From: Streptomyces werraensis
GTDB lineage: Bacteria; Actinomycetota; Actinomycetes; Streptomycetales; Streptomycetaceae
Assembly: GCA_014656175.1 (NCBI GenBank)
Contig: BNBX01000009.1
Location: 248,001 to 312,000, forward strand
Reading direction: 5' to 3'
Length of the DNA: 64,000 bases
In this document: one piece after another, positions 17,666-25,298 of the stretch
How the letters are laid out: every line of letters begins with the position of its first letter
Position numbering within the stretch: position 1 is the stretch's first letter
The notes under the pieces: model-generated
The model's database searches: none
What the model saw: the letters and a program-made list of their open reading frames with translations, nothing else
Told to the model about the DNA's origin: nothing
Translations under genes and position numbers: made by a program

Positions 17666-18655
17666 ATGCGTGACAGATTCACCGTGGTTGGCCGGACGAC
17701 GAACTGTCACCTGTTCGAGGGTGACGGGGTCCAGGCCGTCGACGAGGACAACGTCCACATCAAGTACACGCCGGAGAGGGTGCAGTTCCCGGAGGAGATC
17801 GCGGGATGGCGGCGTGCGATCGAGGCGGAGGAGGAGCGCAAGGAGGCCGCCGGTCTGCCGCACCGGTGGAACAACGCGCGGTTCGCGGTCGAGCGGGTCG
17901 TGGTGACCCGGACGCACCTCGCCGAGGTCCCCGTGATCTCCCTCGCCCTGCGGGACGCCGACTACTTCGACTTCCTCACCACCTCACTCAACCTGGACCG
18001 CCGGCAGAAGAACGGCCTCACACTGCGCGAGCAGTACCTCGAGGGCAGCGACCCGGTCGACGCGCCGTCCTGGATGAACTGCAGCTTCGGCGTCAACGTG
18101 GCCCTGGAGACCGGCAAGGACGGCAAGATGCTGTTCTCCCGGCGCAGCGCACAGGTCGCCGGACCGAACAGCGCGCGCTGGAACTCCTCGGCCAACGAGG
18201 GACTCGCCCGGCAGCACGACCTGCCCGCGGACGGAAGCCCGGTCAGTCTCCACGGGGTCGCACGTCGTGCCCTCCTCGAGGAGCTCGCCGTGTACGACGG
18301 GGACGCGACCGACATCGAACTGCTCGGGCTGGGGCTCGACGTCGTCAACCACCAGTGGGCGGCGTTCTTCCGCGCGGTGGCGCCCGAACTCGACGAGCCG
18401 ACGCTGCGCCTGCGGTGGACCCGCGGAGTCACCGACAAGTGGGAACACGACCGCTTCGAGTTCGTGGACGCGGATCCGGAACCGGTCCTCGGTTTCATCG
18501 CGGACGAACCGGAGGAGCGGTGGACCCCGTGCGCACCGACGCTCTTCTACCTCGCCCTGGTACGGGGCGCCGTCCGGCGCGCGAACGGTGACCCGGCGGC
18601 CCGGTTCCTCGTGGAACAGGCGGAACAGAAGGTCATGAGGGACCGCGGTCTGTGA
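17666..18655 (+). CDS. Nudix-fold-like protein with divergent Nudix box
   Basis: 329 residues. The C-terminal half has the look of a Nudix fold: S-F-G-V-N-V-A-L-E-T at 140-149, K-M-L-F-S-R-R-S at 154-161, W-N-S-S-A-N-E-G at 172-179, and a box-like helix A-R-R-A-L-L-E-E-L-A-V at 199-209. In the consensus R-E-U-x-E-E the first Glu is Ala202, while the metal-ligand pair Glu205-Glu206 is kept. The N-terminal 90 residues are charged and unassigned. ATG 17666 has GGAG 7 nt upstream; an upstream in-frame ATG at 17630 lacks a site. It is transcribed divergently from the caspase-STAND gene and ends against a bidirectional terminator. Substrate unknown; functional linkage with the STAND operon is inferred. 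Confidence 0.8.
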   Translation: MRDRFTVVGRTTNCHLFEGDGVQAVDEDNVHIKYTPERVQFPEEIAGWRRAIEAEEERKEAAGLPHRWNNARFAVERVVVTRTHLAEVPVISLALRDADYFDFLTTSLNLDRRQKNGLTLREQYLEGSDPVDAPSWMNCSFGVNVALETGKDGKMLFSRRSAQVAGPNSARWNSSANEGLARQHDLPADGSPVSLHGVARRALLEELAVYDGDATDIELLGLGLDVVNHQWAAFFRAVAPELDEPTLRLRWTRGVTDKWEHDRFEFVDADPEPVLGFIADEPEERWTPCAPTLFYLALVRGAVRRANGDPAARFLVEQAEQKVMRDRGL

Positions 18656-18660
18656 AAAGG

Positions 18661-18689
18661 GGGCGGCGAGGCGCTGCGTCGCCGCCCCA
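18661..18689. terminator. bidirectional hairpin between convergent genes
   Basis: GGGGCGGCGA (18661-18670) pairs perfectly with TCGCCGCCCC (18680-18689) across a 9-nt loop. It lies between the stops of the Nudix-like gene and the PH-domain gene. No T-run, as is normal for Streptomyces. Confidence 0.75.
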
Positions 18690-18706
18690 CGACGACATGG
18701 CCGTGG

Positions 18707-20239
18707 TCACGACCCGGCGGGCGCCTTGCCGTTGGTGAAAGTCCGCAGGATGCGCCCCAGATGGTCAGGGGCGGCCGCGAGGCGGATCTGTCTGCCCCCG
18801 TCGTCCAGTTCGGCGATGTCCCAGCCCTTCGGCACATCGCCGTCGCCGCCGCGGGGACGGCGGACCGTCCTGACGGTGAGCCGCTCCACCGGGACCGGGC
18901 GTGCCGCGAACCGGCCCGGGCCCGGGTGGGGTGTGACGGCGGGCCCGCCAGGGCCGAGGACGACGTGGGTGCCGAAGCCGTTGGGGCTGTAGGCGGTGGA
19001 CTCCAGGAAACGGGCGGGCAGGAAGACGTCCTCGTCGCCCGGGTCCGTGTCCGTCGGCGACGCGAGGTCCGTGCCGGGCGTACGGACACGGGTCGCGTGC
19101 CAGGCCCGGACGAGAAGGGCGAGCGAGGCCAGTGATCCCAGGCCGGCCCAGACGACGTCCCCGGCGGTGTCCGGCACCAGGGTCGGATGCCGGTAGCAGT
19201 ACGGCAGTGCCCACACGGCCGTGCCGACGAGGGCGCCGGCGAACGGGGCCGGGGACGGCAGGATCTCGTCGGCGGGAAGGCGGCGTCCGCGACGGCGCTG
19301 CACGATCACGGCGGCCGGCATGCCGGCCGCCAGCACGCACAGCGCCGCGACCACGGTGACCTCACCGGCGGCGGGGAAGTGCTCGCGCCACACGTGCTCG
19401 TCGCCGCTGACCTCCCGCACCTGACCGCGCCAGACGGTGAGTTCCACACGGTCGCCCGCCTCGAACCCCTGGGCCCCCTCCCTCGACACCGCCAGCCGGC
19501 CGACCGGCCGGCCGTCGGCGAAGTACAGGTAACTGCTCCCCCTGCCCTTCTCCACCTCGGTGCGCGCGATCACCGCTGAGAGGGTCGTCAGGCAGTCGCG
19601 GTCACTCCCGGAGCTCTCCGCCGCGCACGGGACGGCCGACGTCCACGCCGGCCCGGTCTCCGCCACCACCGGGACGAACCACGCGGCCGGCACGGCGCCC
19701 GCGAGGAAGAGGGCGCACAGGACGGCCGCGGGACCGACACCACGCCCGGCCGTGCTCGGGGTGATCACGACCAGATGGTCCGACTCGGGTGTGCCGTGCC
19801 GTCGGTGCAGCGCGCGCAGCGCCTCCACCGTGTCGTCGAAGACGGCCCGGCCCTCGGAGGACGGGCTCACCGGCAGGGGCAGGCGCCAGACGGGACCACC
19901 GCGCGTCACGACCTCGACGCGGTGGATGTCGCTGTGACGCCCGCGCTGCACGTACACCCGCACGTCCGCGATGTCCTCCCACCGGGCGCTGCGGCGGCGC
20001 AGCAGCGTGCGGTACGACAGTCCGTCCGCGTCGGCGTGCACGCGGACGACGGCGGCGTACCCGCCCCCGATCCCCAGCGGCATGAGAAGGAGACCCGTGA
20101 GCACCCACCCGTCGGGGGGCCCGCCCGTGATCACGAGGCGGGCCGCGACCAGGATCAGCCCGGCCGCACCGGCGCCGACGAAGAACCACGGAAGCCGCTT
20201 CGACCGGGTGCGGCACGTCACTTCAGGCACGCTACTCAT
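18707..20239 (-). CDS. membrane protein with bacterial PH-like domain
   Basis: 510 residues. Two N-terminal membrane helices (about 17-35 and 44-64) are followed by a bacterial PH-like segment with V-H-A-D-A-D-G-L-S-Y-R-T-L-L-R-R-R-S-A-R-W-E-D-I, which has the usual conserved Trp. More membrane helices follow near 175-195, 300-320 and 335-375, with a soluble domain between them and another at the C-terminus. ATG 20239 is preferred over GTG 20263; neither has a strong ribosome site. It ends the accessory block and faces the Nudix-like gene. No enzymatic motif is visible; an envelope role is inferred. Confidence 0.7.
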   Translation of the reverse strand: MSSVPEVTCRTRSKRLPWFFVGAGAAGLILVAARLVITGGPPDGWVLTGLLLMPLGIGGGYAAVVRVHADADGLSYRTLLRRRSARWEDIADVRVYVQRGRHSDIHRVEVVTRGGPVWRLPLPVSPSSEGRAVFDDTVEALRALHRRHGTPESDHLVVITPSTAGRGVGPAAVLCALFLAGAVPAAWFVPVVAETGPAWTSAVPCAAESSGSDRDCLTTLSAVIARTEVEKGRGSSYLYFADGRPVGRLAVSREGAQGFEAGDRVELTVWRGQVREVSGDEHVWREHFPAAGEVTVVAALCVLAAGMPAAVIVQRRRGRRLPADEILPSPAPFAGALVGTAVWALPYCYRHPTLVPDTAGDVVWAGLGSLASLALLVRAWHATRVRTPGTDLASPTDTDPGDEDVFLPARFLESTAYSPNGFGTHVVLGPGGPAVTPHPGPGRFAARPVPVERLTVRTVRRPRGGDGDVPKGWDIAELDDGGRQIRLAAAPDHLGRILRTFTNGKAPAGS

Positions 20240-20329
20240 GCGGGGAGCGTGCCATCGCCTCACTTACGCGGGCTTGTCCGGACCACGGCAGTGTTCCTGC
20301 GCGTGATGTTGCCGGTTCGGCACACCCCG

Positions 20330-20509
20330 CTAGGCGGACTCGGGCCGCCGCGCGTAGGCGTCCGGGGCCGGCTGCTGCGCGTCCTCGGCCCAGAGGAACT
20401 CGTCGTCGCCGAAGTCCGGAGCCTGGAAGGGCTGGGTCGTCGGACGGGGCGAGCCGGTGGAGCTGTGCGTCTGCCCTTCCGGGGCCGAGAACAGCGATGT
20501 GGAGTCGAT
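20330..20509 (-). CDS. small acidic protein, probable ATC start
   Basis: A 59-codon frame with almost every codon ending in G or C and a sensible acidic composition (P-D-F-G-D-D-E-F-L-W-A-E-D-A). There is no ATG, GTG or TTG in frame between the upstream stop and this segment. A good ribosome site, AAGGAAAGG, lies 10 nt before an ATC codon that opens the sequence I-D-S-T-S-L-F. ATC is a rare but known start (infC-type AUU/AUC starts). Alternatively an ATG has been lost or misread. It lies just upstream of, and on the same strand as, the PH-domain gene. Function unknown. Confidence 0.45.
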   Translation of the reverse strand: MDSTSLFSAPEGQTHSSTGSPRPTTQPFQAPDFGDDEFLWAEDAQQPAPDAYARRPESA

Positions 20510-20575
20510 GAGAGGTCTGCCTTTCCTTGCAGGCCGCTGGGAGGGCCTGGCGTGCCCTGGACGGGCACGGCGGTT

Positions 20576-20797
20576 CTAGAGCTTGGTCATCTTGGGGTAC
20601 GGGCTCAGGATCCGCATCTGCGCCGAGCCGAAGTCCACGAGCGCCGCGACTCCGTCCTCGATGCCGACCACCCGGCCGAGGCCGTACACGTCGTGGGTGA
20701 CCTGATCACCGGTGTCGAAGTGCTTGGGGGCCGGTGCGACCGGGGCCTTGAAGGGGCTGGTGGGCAGATGACGCTTCGGCGCCGAGGGCTTGGTCAT
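20576..20797 (-). CDS. small protein with CarD/UvrD-tail-like Tudor domain
   Basis: 73 residues. After a basic Pro-rich N-terminus comes G-D-Q-V-T-H-D-V-Y-G-L-G-R-V-V-G-I-E-D-G, then A-L-V-D-F-G. This SH3/Tudor-like barrel resembles the RNA-polymerase-binding domain of CarD/TRCF and the tail of UvrD/PcrA helicases. An interaction with RNA polymerase or a helicase is plausible but unproven. ATG 20797 is preceded on the minus strand by CATACT about 5 nt upstream, so the transcript may be leaderless. The ATC-start small gene lies 66 bp downstream on the same strand. Confidence 0.8.
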   Translation of the reverse strand: MTKPSAPKRHLPTSPFKAPVAPAPKHFDTGDQVTHDVYGLGRVVGIEDGVAALVDFGSAQMRILSPYPKMTKL

Positions 20798-20955
20798 GGC
20801 TCAGTATGCGCCTTTGTGCGCCGTGCCCGCTGTGTCCATGGGCACAGACATGGACGGCAGCGGCCGCTTCATGCCGCTGACCTGGGGAGGCGCGGATGCG
20901 GGCCCCCTCCGTACATGTGACGGGGGTCACGCTCCGCGGGCCGGGGCGGACCACG

Positions 20956-20991
20956 TCGAAGGGCCCCACCGCGAACGGTGGGGCCCTTCGA
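20956..20991 (-). terminator. terminator of tRNA-Ser
   Basis: TCGAAGGGCCCCACC (20956-20970) pairs perfectly with GGTGGGGCCCTTCGA (20977-20991). It lies directly 3' of the minus-strand tRNA-Ser. Confidence 0.85.
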
Positions 20992-21011
20992 CATCGTGCC
21001 CGGTGAGGCAC

Positions 21012-21099
21012 TGGCGGAGGATACGAGATTCGAACTCGTGAGGGGTTGCCCCCAACACGCTTTCCAAGCGTGCGCCCTAGGCCTCTAGGCGAATCCTCC
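21012..21099 (-). tRNA. tRNA-Ser (GGA)
   Basis: The minus strand folds as a class II tRNA with a long variable arm. The acceptor begins GGAGGAT; the anticodon loop T-T-G-G-A-A-A sits between CACGC and GCGTG, giving anticodon GGA; the T arm contains GTTCGAATC. The 3' CCA is encoded (21012-21014). Confidence 0.97.
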
Positions 21100-21175
21100 G
21101 CCGGAAACATTACATGACCGAGAGGAGTGCTCGCGAACTCGTTCCCGCCCCGCCGGATGAGGTAGCCTCTGCGTA

Positions 21176-21261
21176 GCCCCTCACGCGGCGCTATCTGACT
21201 GAACTCCCCCAGGGCCGGAAGGCAGCAAGGGTAGGTTGGCTCTGGCGGGTGCGTGGGGGGC
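21176..21261 (+). ncRNA. ffs: signal recognition particle 4.5S RNA
   Basis: Small bacterial SRP RNA. The conserved apical domain is seen in GGGCCGGAAGGCAGCAAGGG with GTAGG following, the Ffh-binding region with its GGAA tetraloop. The terminal 11-bp helix GCCCCTCACGC (21176-21186) pairs with GCGTGGGGGGC (21251-21261). It sits directly upstream of dnaX. Exact ends are taken from the helix and could differ by a few bases. Confidence 0.95.
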
Positions 21262-21319
21262 GCTTGCGTTGCCCGGCGGGCCGGTCCGGTTGTCGGTGCG
21301 CGCCTATAACCTCGTAGAC

Positions 21320-23563
21320 GTGTCGTCTCTCGCGCTGTACCGCCGCTACCGACCCGAGTCCTTCGCCGAGGTCATCGGGCAGGAGCATGTCACCGACCCG
21401 CTGCAGCAGGCGCTGCGGAACAACCGGGTCAATCACGCGTACCTGTTCAGCGGACCCCGCGGCTGCGGCAAGACGACCAGTGCGCGGATCCTCGCGCGGT
21501 GCCTGAACTGCGAGCAGGGGCCGACCCCGACGCCGTGCGGTGAGTGCCAGTCCTGCCGCGACCTCGCGCGCAACGGGCCCGGTTCGATCGACGTCATCGA
21601 GATCGACGCCGCGTCCCACGGCGGTGTGGACGACGCCCGTGATCTACGGGAGAAGGCGTTCTTCGGGCCCGCGTCCAGCCGGTACAAGATCTACATCATC
21701 GACGAGGCCCACATGGTCACGTCGGCCGGCTTCAACGCGCTGCTCAAGGTCGTCGAGGAGCCTCCGGAGCATCTGAAGTTCATCTTCGCGACCACCGAGC
21801 CCGAGAAGGTCATCGGCACCATCCGGTCGCGCACGCACCACTACCCGTTCCGGCTGGTGCCGCCCGGCACGCTCCGCGAGTACCTCGGCGAGGTGTGCGA
21901 GAAGGAAGGCATCGCCGTCGAGGAGGGTGTGCTGCCGCTGGTGGTGCGCGCCGGCGCCGGCTCCGTGCGTGACTCCATGTCCGTCATGGACCAGCTGCTC
22001 GCCGGCGCCGGGGAGGAGGGCGTGACCTATGCCATGGCCACCTCCCTGCTCGGTTACACGGACGGCTCGCTGCTCGACTCCGTCGTCGAGGCGTTCGCCA
22101 CCGGTGACGGCGCCGCCGCCTTCGAGGTCGTCGACCGGGTCATCGAGGGCGGCAACGACCCGCGCCGCTTCGTCGCCGACCTGCTGGAGCGGCTGCGTGA
22201 CCTCGTCATCCTGGCCGCCGTCCCCGACGCCGCCGACAAGGGCCTCATCGACGCCCCCGCCGACGTCCTCGAGCGCATGCAGGCGCAGGCGGGCACGTTC
22301 GGGCCCGCAGAGCTCGGCCGCGCCGCCGACATCGTCAACGAGGGCCTCACCGAGATGCGCGGCGCCACCTCGCCCCGGCTCCAGCTGGAGCTGATCTGCG
22401 CGCGCGTGCTGCTGCCCGCCGCGTACGGCGACGAGCGCTCGCTGATGGCCCGGCTCGACCGCATCGAGCGCGGGGCGCAGTTCTCCGCGGGCGGTGCGGC
22501 CACCGGCGGGCCCGCCATGGGGTACGTCCCCGGTCCGGGGGCCCACCACGGGGCGGCCGCTCCGGCTGCGAACGTCGAGCCCGGCGGTGGTCCCGCCGCG
22601 GCCCGCGCCGCCGTACGGGCGCCGGCGCCCGCCCCCACCCCTCCGCCGGCCCCGACCGAGGCGCAGGCGCCGACTCCGCCCCCCGCCGCCGCCCCCCAGA
22701 CGCCCCCGGCCGCCGCCGCACCGGCGCCCGCCACCCCCGCCCCCGGCGCCTGGCCCACCACCACCCCCGCGGGCGGAGGCGCTGCGGGCGCAGGCCGGCG
22801 ACCCGGCGGCTGGCCCACGGCCGCCCCCGCGGGCGGCGGCGCGAGCCGGGCCCAGTCGCCGCAGCCCACCGCCCCGGTGGCCCCTGCGGCCCCGTCCGCA
22901 CCCCCGGCTCCCGCCACACCCTCCGCGCCCCCCGGCGGCGGAGGCGGCGGCCTCGACCCCCGCATGCTCTGGCCGAACATCCTGGAGACGGTCAAGAACC
23001 GCCGCCGCTTCACCTGGATCCTGCTCAGCCAGAACGCCCAGGTGACCGGCTTCGACGGCACGACGCTCCAGCTCGGGTTCGTGAACGCGGGCGCCCGCGA
23101 CAACTTCCTCAGCAGCGGCAGCGAGGACGTGCTGCGTCAGGCGCTGGCCGAGCAGTTCAACGTGCAGTGGAAGATCGAGGCGGTCGTCGACCCGTCCGGC
23201 GGTGGCGGTCCGGCCGCGTCCGGTCCCGCGGGCGGCCCGTCCGGCGGCCGCAGCGGCGGAGGCACCGGCTACGGACCACCGAGCGGCGGTGGTCACGGGG
23301 CACCCGGCGGCGGCCTCGGTGACACCCGACGCCCCTCGACCCCCCAGGCGTCGGCCCCCGCGGCTCCGTCCCCGGCGCCCTCGGCGCCCGCCCCGGCGGC
23401 CCCCTCCCGGCCCGCCGCCCCGGAGCCGCCCCCACCGGTCTCGCCCGAGGACGACATCCCGGAGGACGACGACCCCGACCTCGACGAGTCCGCCCTCTCC
23501 GGGAAGGAGCTCCTCGTCCGCGAGCTGGGCGCGACGGTCGTCGAGGAGATCACGAACGAGTAG
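21320..23563 (+). CDS. dnaX: DNA polymerase III gamma/tau subunit
   Basis: 747 residues. Clamp-loader ATPase at the N-terminus with Walker A G-P-R-G-C-G-K-T (45-52), the zinc cysteines C64, C73, C76 and C79, and Walker B I-I-D-E-A-H. An Ala/Pro/Gly-rich linker of about 150 residues (from about 395) precedes a conserved tau-like domain (L-D-P-R-M-L-W-P-N-I-L-E-T-V-K) and a second low-complexity stretch, ending in an acidic tail. GTG 21320 is chosen from the conserved V-S-S-L-A-L-Y-R-R-Y-R-P start; TATAAC ends 9 nt upstream, so the transcript may be leaderless. No frameshift slippery run was recognised. Confidence 0.97.
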   Translation: MSSLALYRRYRPESFAEVIGQEHVTDPLQQALRNNRVNHAYLFSGPRGCGKTTSARILARCLNCEQGPTPTPCGECQSCRDLARNGPGSIDVIEIDAASHGGVDDARDLREKAFFGPASSRYKIYIIDEAHMVTSAGFNALLKVVEEPPEHLKFIFATTEPEKVIGTIRSRTHHYPFRLVPPGTLREYLGEVCEKEGIAVEEGVLPLVVRAGAGSVRDSMSVMDQLLAGAGEEGVTYAMATSLLGYTDGSLLDSVVEAFATGDGAAAFEVVDRVIEGGNDPRRFVADLLERLRDLVILAAVPDAADKGLIDAPADVLERMQAQAGTFGPAELGRAADIVNEGLTEMRGATSPRLQLELICARVLLPAAYGDERSLMARLDRIERGAQFSAGGAATGGPAMGYVPGPGAHHGAAAPAANVEPGGGPAAARAAVRAPAPAPTPPPAPTEAQAPTPPPAAAPQTPPAAAAPAPATPAPGAWPTTTPAGGGAAGAGRRPGGWPTAAPAGGGASRAQSPQPTAPVAPAAPSAPPAPATPSAPPGGGGGGLDPRMLWPNILETVKNRRRFTWILLSQNAQVTGFDGTTLQLGFVNAGARDNFLSSGSEDVLRQALAEQFNVQWKIEAVVDPSGGGGPAASGPAGGPSGGRSGGGTGYGPPSGGGHGAPGGGLGDTRRPSTPQASAPAAPSPAPSAPAPAAPSRPAAPEPPPPVSPEDDIPEDDDPDLDESALSGKELLVRELGATVVEEITNE

Positions 23564-23724
23564 TAACGAGTAGGAGCGAGTAGTACAGGGAGCACGACGG
23601 GCGGGGCGCCGCCGCCCGGATCCCCGTTCCGGCAACGCCCTGACCGGCTCGTTCGGAGGAACGCACAACGGCGCCCTCCCCGCCCGTTCGGAAGCCCGCA
23701 CAAAGGGCGCCCGCCGTCTGCCGT

Positions 23725-23730
23725 TAGGCT
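23725..23730 (+). promoter_or_regulatory. -10 hexamer of leaderless purD
   Basis: TAGGCT ends 7 nt before the purD GTG with no ribosome site between, matching the arrangement at upp and purF. No clear -35 hexamer. Confidence 0.5.
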
Positions 23731-23737
23731 GGCCCCC

Positions 23738-25024
23738 GTGAAGGTCCTCGTCATCGGCAGCGGCGCCCGCGAACACGCCCTGTGCCACTCCCTGTCCCTC
23801 GACCCCGATGTCACCGCGCTGCACTGCGCGCCCGGCAACGCCGGCATCGCCGAGGTCGCCGAGCTGCACCAGGTCGACGCCCTCGACGGCGCCGCCGTGT
23901 CCGGGCTGGCCGTGCGGCTGGGCGCGGACCTCGTGGTGGTCGGCCCCGAGGCGCCCCTGGTCGCCGGGGTCGCCGACGCCGTGCGCGAGGCGGGCATCCC
24001 CGTCTTCGGCCCCTCCAAGGAGGCCGCGCGGCTCGAGGGCTCCAAGGCCTTCGCCAAGGACGTGATGGCGGCCGCCGGCGTGCCCACCGCCCGCTCCTAC
24101 GTCTGCACCACCCCGGACGAGGTCGACGCAGCCCTCAAGGCCTTCGGCGCCCCGTACGTCGTGAAGGACGACGGGCTCGCGGCCGGCAAGGGCGTCGTCG
24201 TGACCGACGACCTCGAGGCCGCCCGCGCGCACGCCGCCGGGTGTCTGGGGGCCCCTCCCGCGCCGTCCGGGCAGCGGGGGAGTGTCGTCGTCGAGGAGTA
24301 CCTCGACGGCCCCGAGGTCTCCCTCTTCGCGATCACCGACGGCGAGACCGTCGTGCCCCTCCAGCCCGCCCAGGACTTCAAGCGCGCGCTGGACGGCGAC
24401 GAGGGCCCGAACACCGGCGGCATGGGGGCGTACTCCCCCCTGCCGTGGGCCGATCCCAAGCTGGTCGACGAGGTCGTCCAGACCGTGCTGCAGCCGACCG
24501 TGGACGAGATGCGCCGCCGTGGCACGCCGTTCTCCGGTCTGCTCTACGCCGGTCTGGCGATCACCTCGCGCGGTGTGCGCGTGATCGAGTTCAACGCCCG
24601 GTTCGGCGACCCCGAGACCCAGGTGGTGCTGGCCCGGCTGAAGACCCCGCTGGCCGGGCTGCTGACGGCCGCCGCCACCGGCACCCTCGCCCACCTGGAG
24701 CCGGTCCGCTGGAGCGACGACGCCGCGGTCACCGTGGTCGTCGCCTCGCACAACTACCCCGGTACCCCGCGCACCGGTGACCCCATCGCCGGCCTCGACG
24801 AGGTCGCCGCCCAGGACTCCCCGCACGCGTACGTCCTGCACGCCGGGACCCGGCTCGAGGGCGACACGGTCGTCAGCGCGGGCGGGCGCGTGCTGTCCGT
24901 GACGGCGACCGGCAAGGACCTCACCGAGGCCCGCGACCGCGCCTACCGTGCCGTGTCCCGCATCCGCCTCGACGGTTCACAGCACCGCACGGACATCGCG
25001 CGGAAGGCGGCGGAAGGCGCGTAG
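23738..25024 (+). CDS. purD: phosphoribosylamine-glycine ligase
   Basis: Joins phosphoribosylamine and glycine to GAR, the second step of de novo purine synthesis, in the cytoplasm. 428 residues, normal length for a monofunctional PurD. The N-terminal V-L-V-I-G-S-G-A-R-E-H-A is diagnostic; the ATP-grasp domain shows D-G-L-A-A-G-K-G-V, N-T-G-G-M-G-A-Y-S-P and the metal site E-F-N-A-R-F-G-D-P-E-T-Q. GTG 23738 follows a -10 element at leaderless spacing. Not fused to purM or purN; purM is 19 kb away. A strong hairpin follows at 25052. Confidence 0.98.
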   Translation: MKVLVIGSGAREHALCHSLSLDPDVTALHCAPGNAGIAEVAELHQVDALDGAAVSGLAVRLGADLVVVGPEAPLVAGVADAVREAGIPVFGPSKEAARLEGSKAFAKDVMAAAGVPTARSYVCTTPDEVDAALKAFGAPYVVKDDGLAAGKGVVVTDDLEAARAHAAGCLGAPPAPSGQRGSVVVEEYLDGPEVSLFAITDGETVVPLQPAQDFKRALDGDEGPNTGGMGAYSPLPWADPKLVDEVVQTVLQPTVDEMRRRGTPFSGLLYAGLAITSRGVRVIEFNARFGDPETQVVLARLKTPLAGLLTAAATGTLAHLEPVRWSDDAAVTVVVASHNYPGTPRTGDPIAGLDEVAAQDSPHAYVLHAGTRLEGDTVVSAGGRVLSVTATGKDLTEARDRAYRAVSRIRLDGSQHRTDIARKAAEGA

Positions 25025-25051
25025 GCGCACACGCGACGCCCCCGGCCGGCA

Positions 25052-25084
25052 CAGGCCCCGGATCCCTCCAGGATCCGGGGCCTG
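25052..25084 (+). terminator. terminator of purD
   Basis: A perfect 14-bp inverted repeat (25052-25065 with 25071-25084; half-site CAGGCCCCGGATCC) with a 5-nt loop, starting 27 bp after the purD stop. Confidence 0.88.
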
Positions 25085-25298
25085 ACCTTTGCCGTCCGTC
25101 GACCACCTCTCCCCAAAGCCATTCCATCGAGTGAGCGATGTGCCATCCGGCTGACGGGGGCCGGGGCCCCAACTAGGGTGCCGCGCAAGCGTTCCGGCAC
25201 TTGGCCCATCGGCATTGCGATGTCGGTGGCGGGTGCCACAGTGGGGACATGGGCAAGCCAGGACTGCGTCAGGCGCCGGGAGGGGGTGAGGGCGGGCC

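Noticed and set aside
20230..21110. tRNA-Ser as attachment site for the accessory block
   Set aside because: No duplicated tRNA 3' end or integrase gene was found near 8 kb or 20 kb.
21320..23563. Possible programmed frameshift giving a short gamma form of DnaX
   Set aside because: No A-rich slippery heptamer with a following stem was seen; the Pro/Ala linker alone is not evidence.
21644..24841. Minus-strand frame across dnaX and purD
   Set aside because: Shadow of two well-supported plus-strand genes; translation is low-complexity Gly/Arg.
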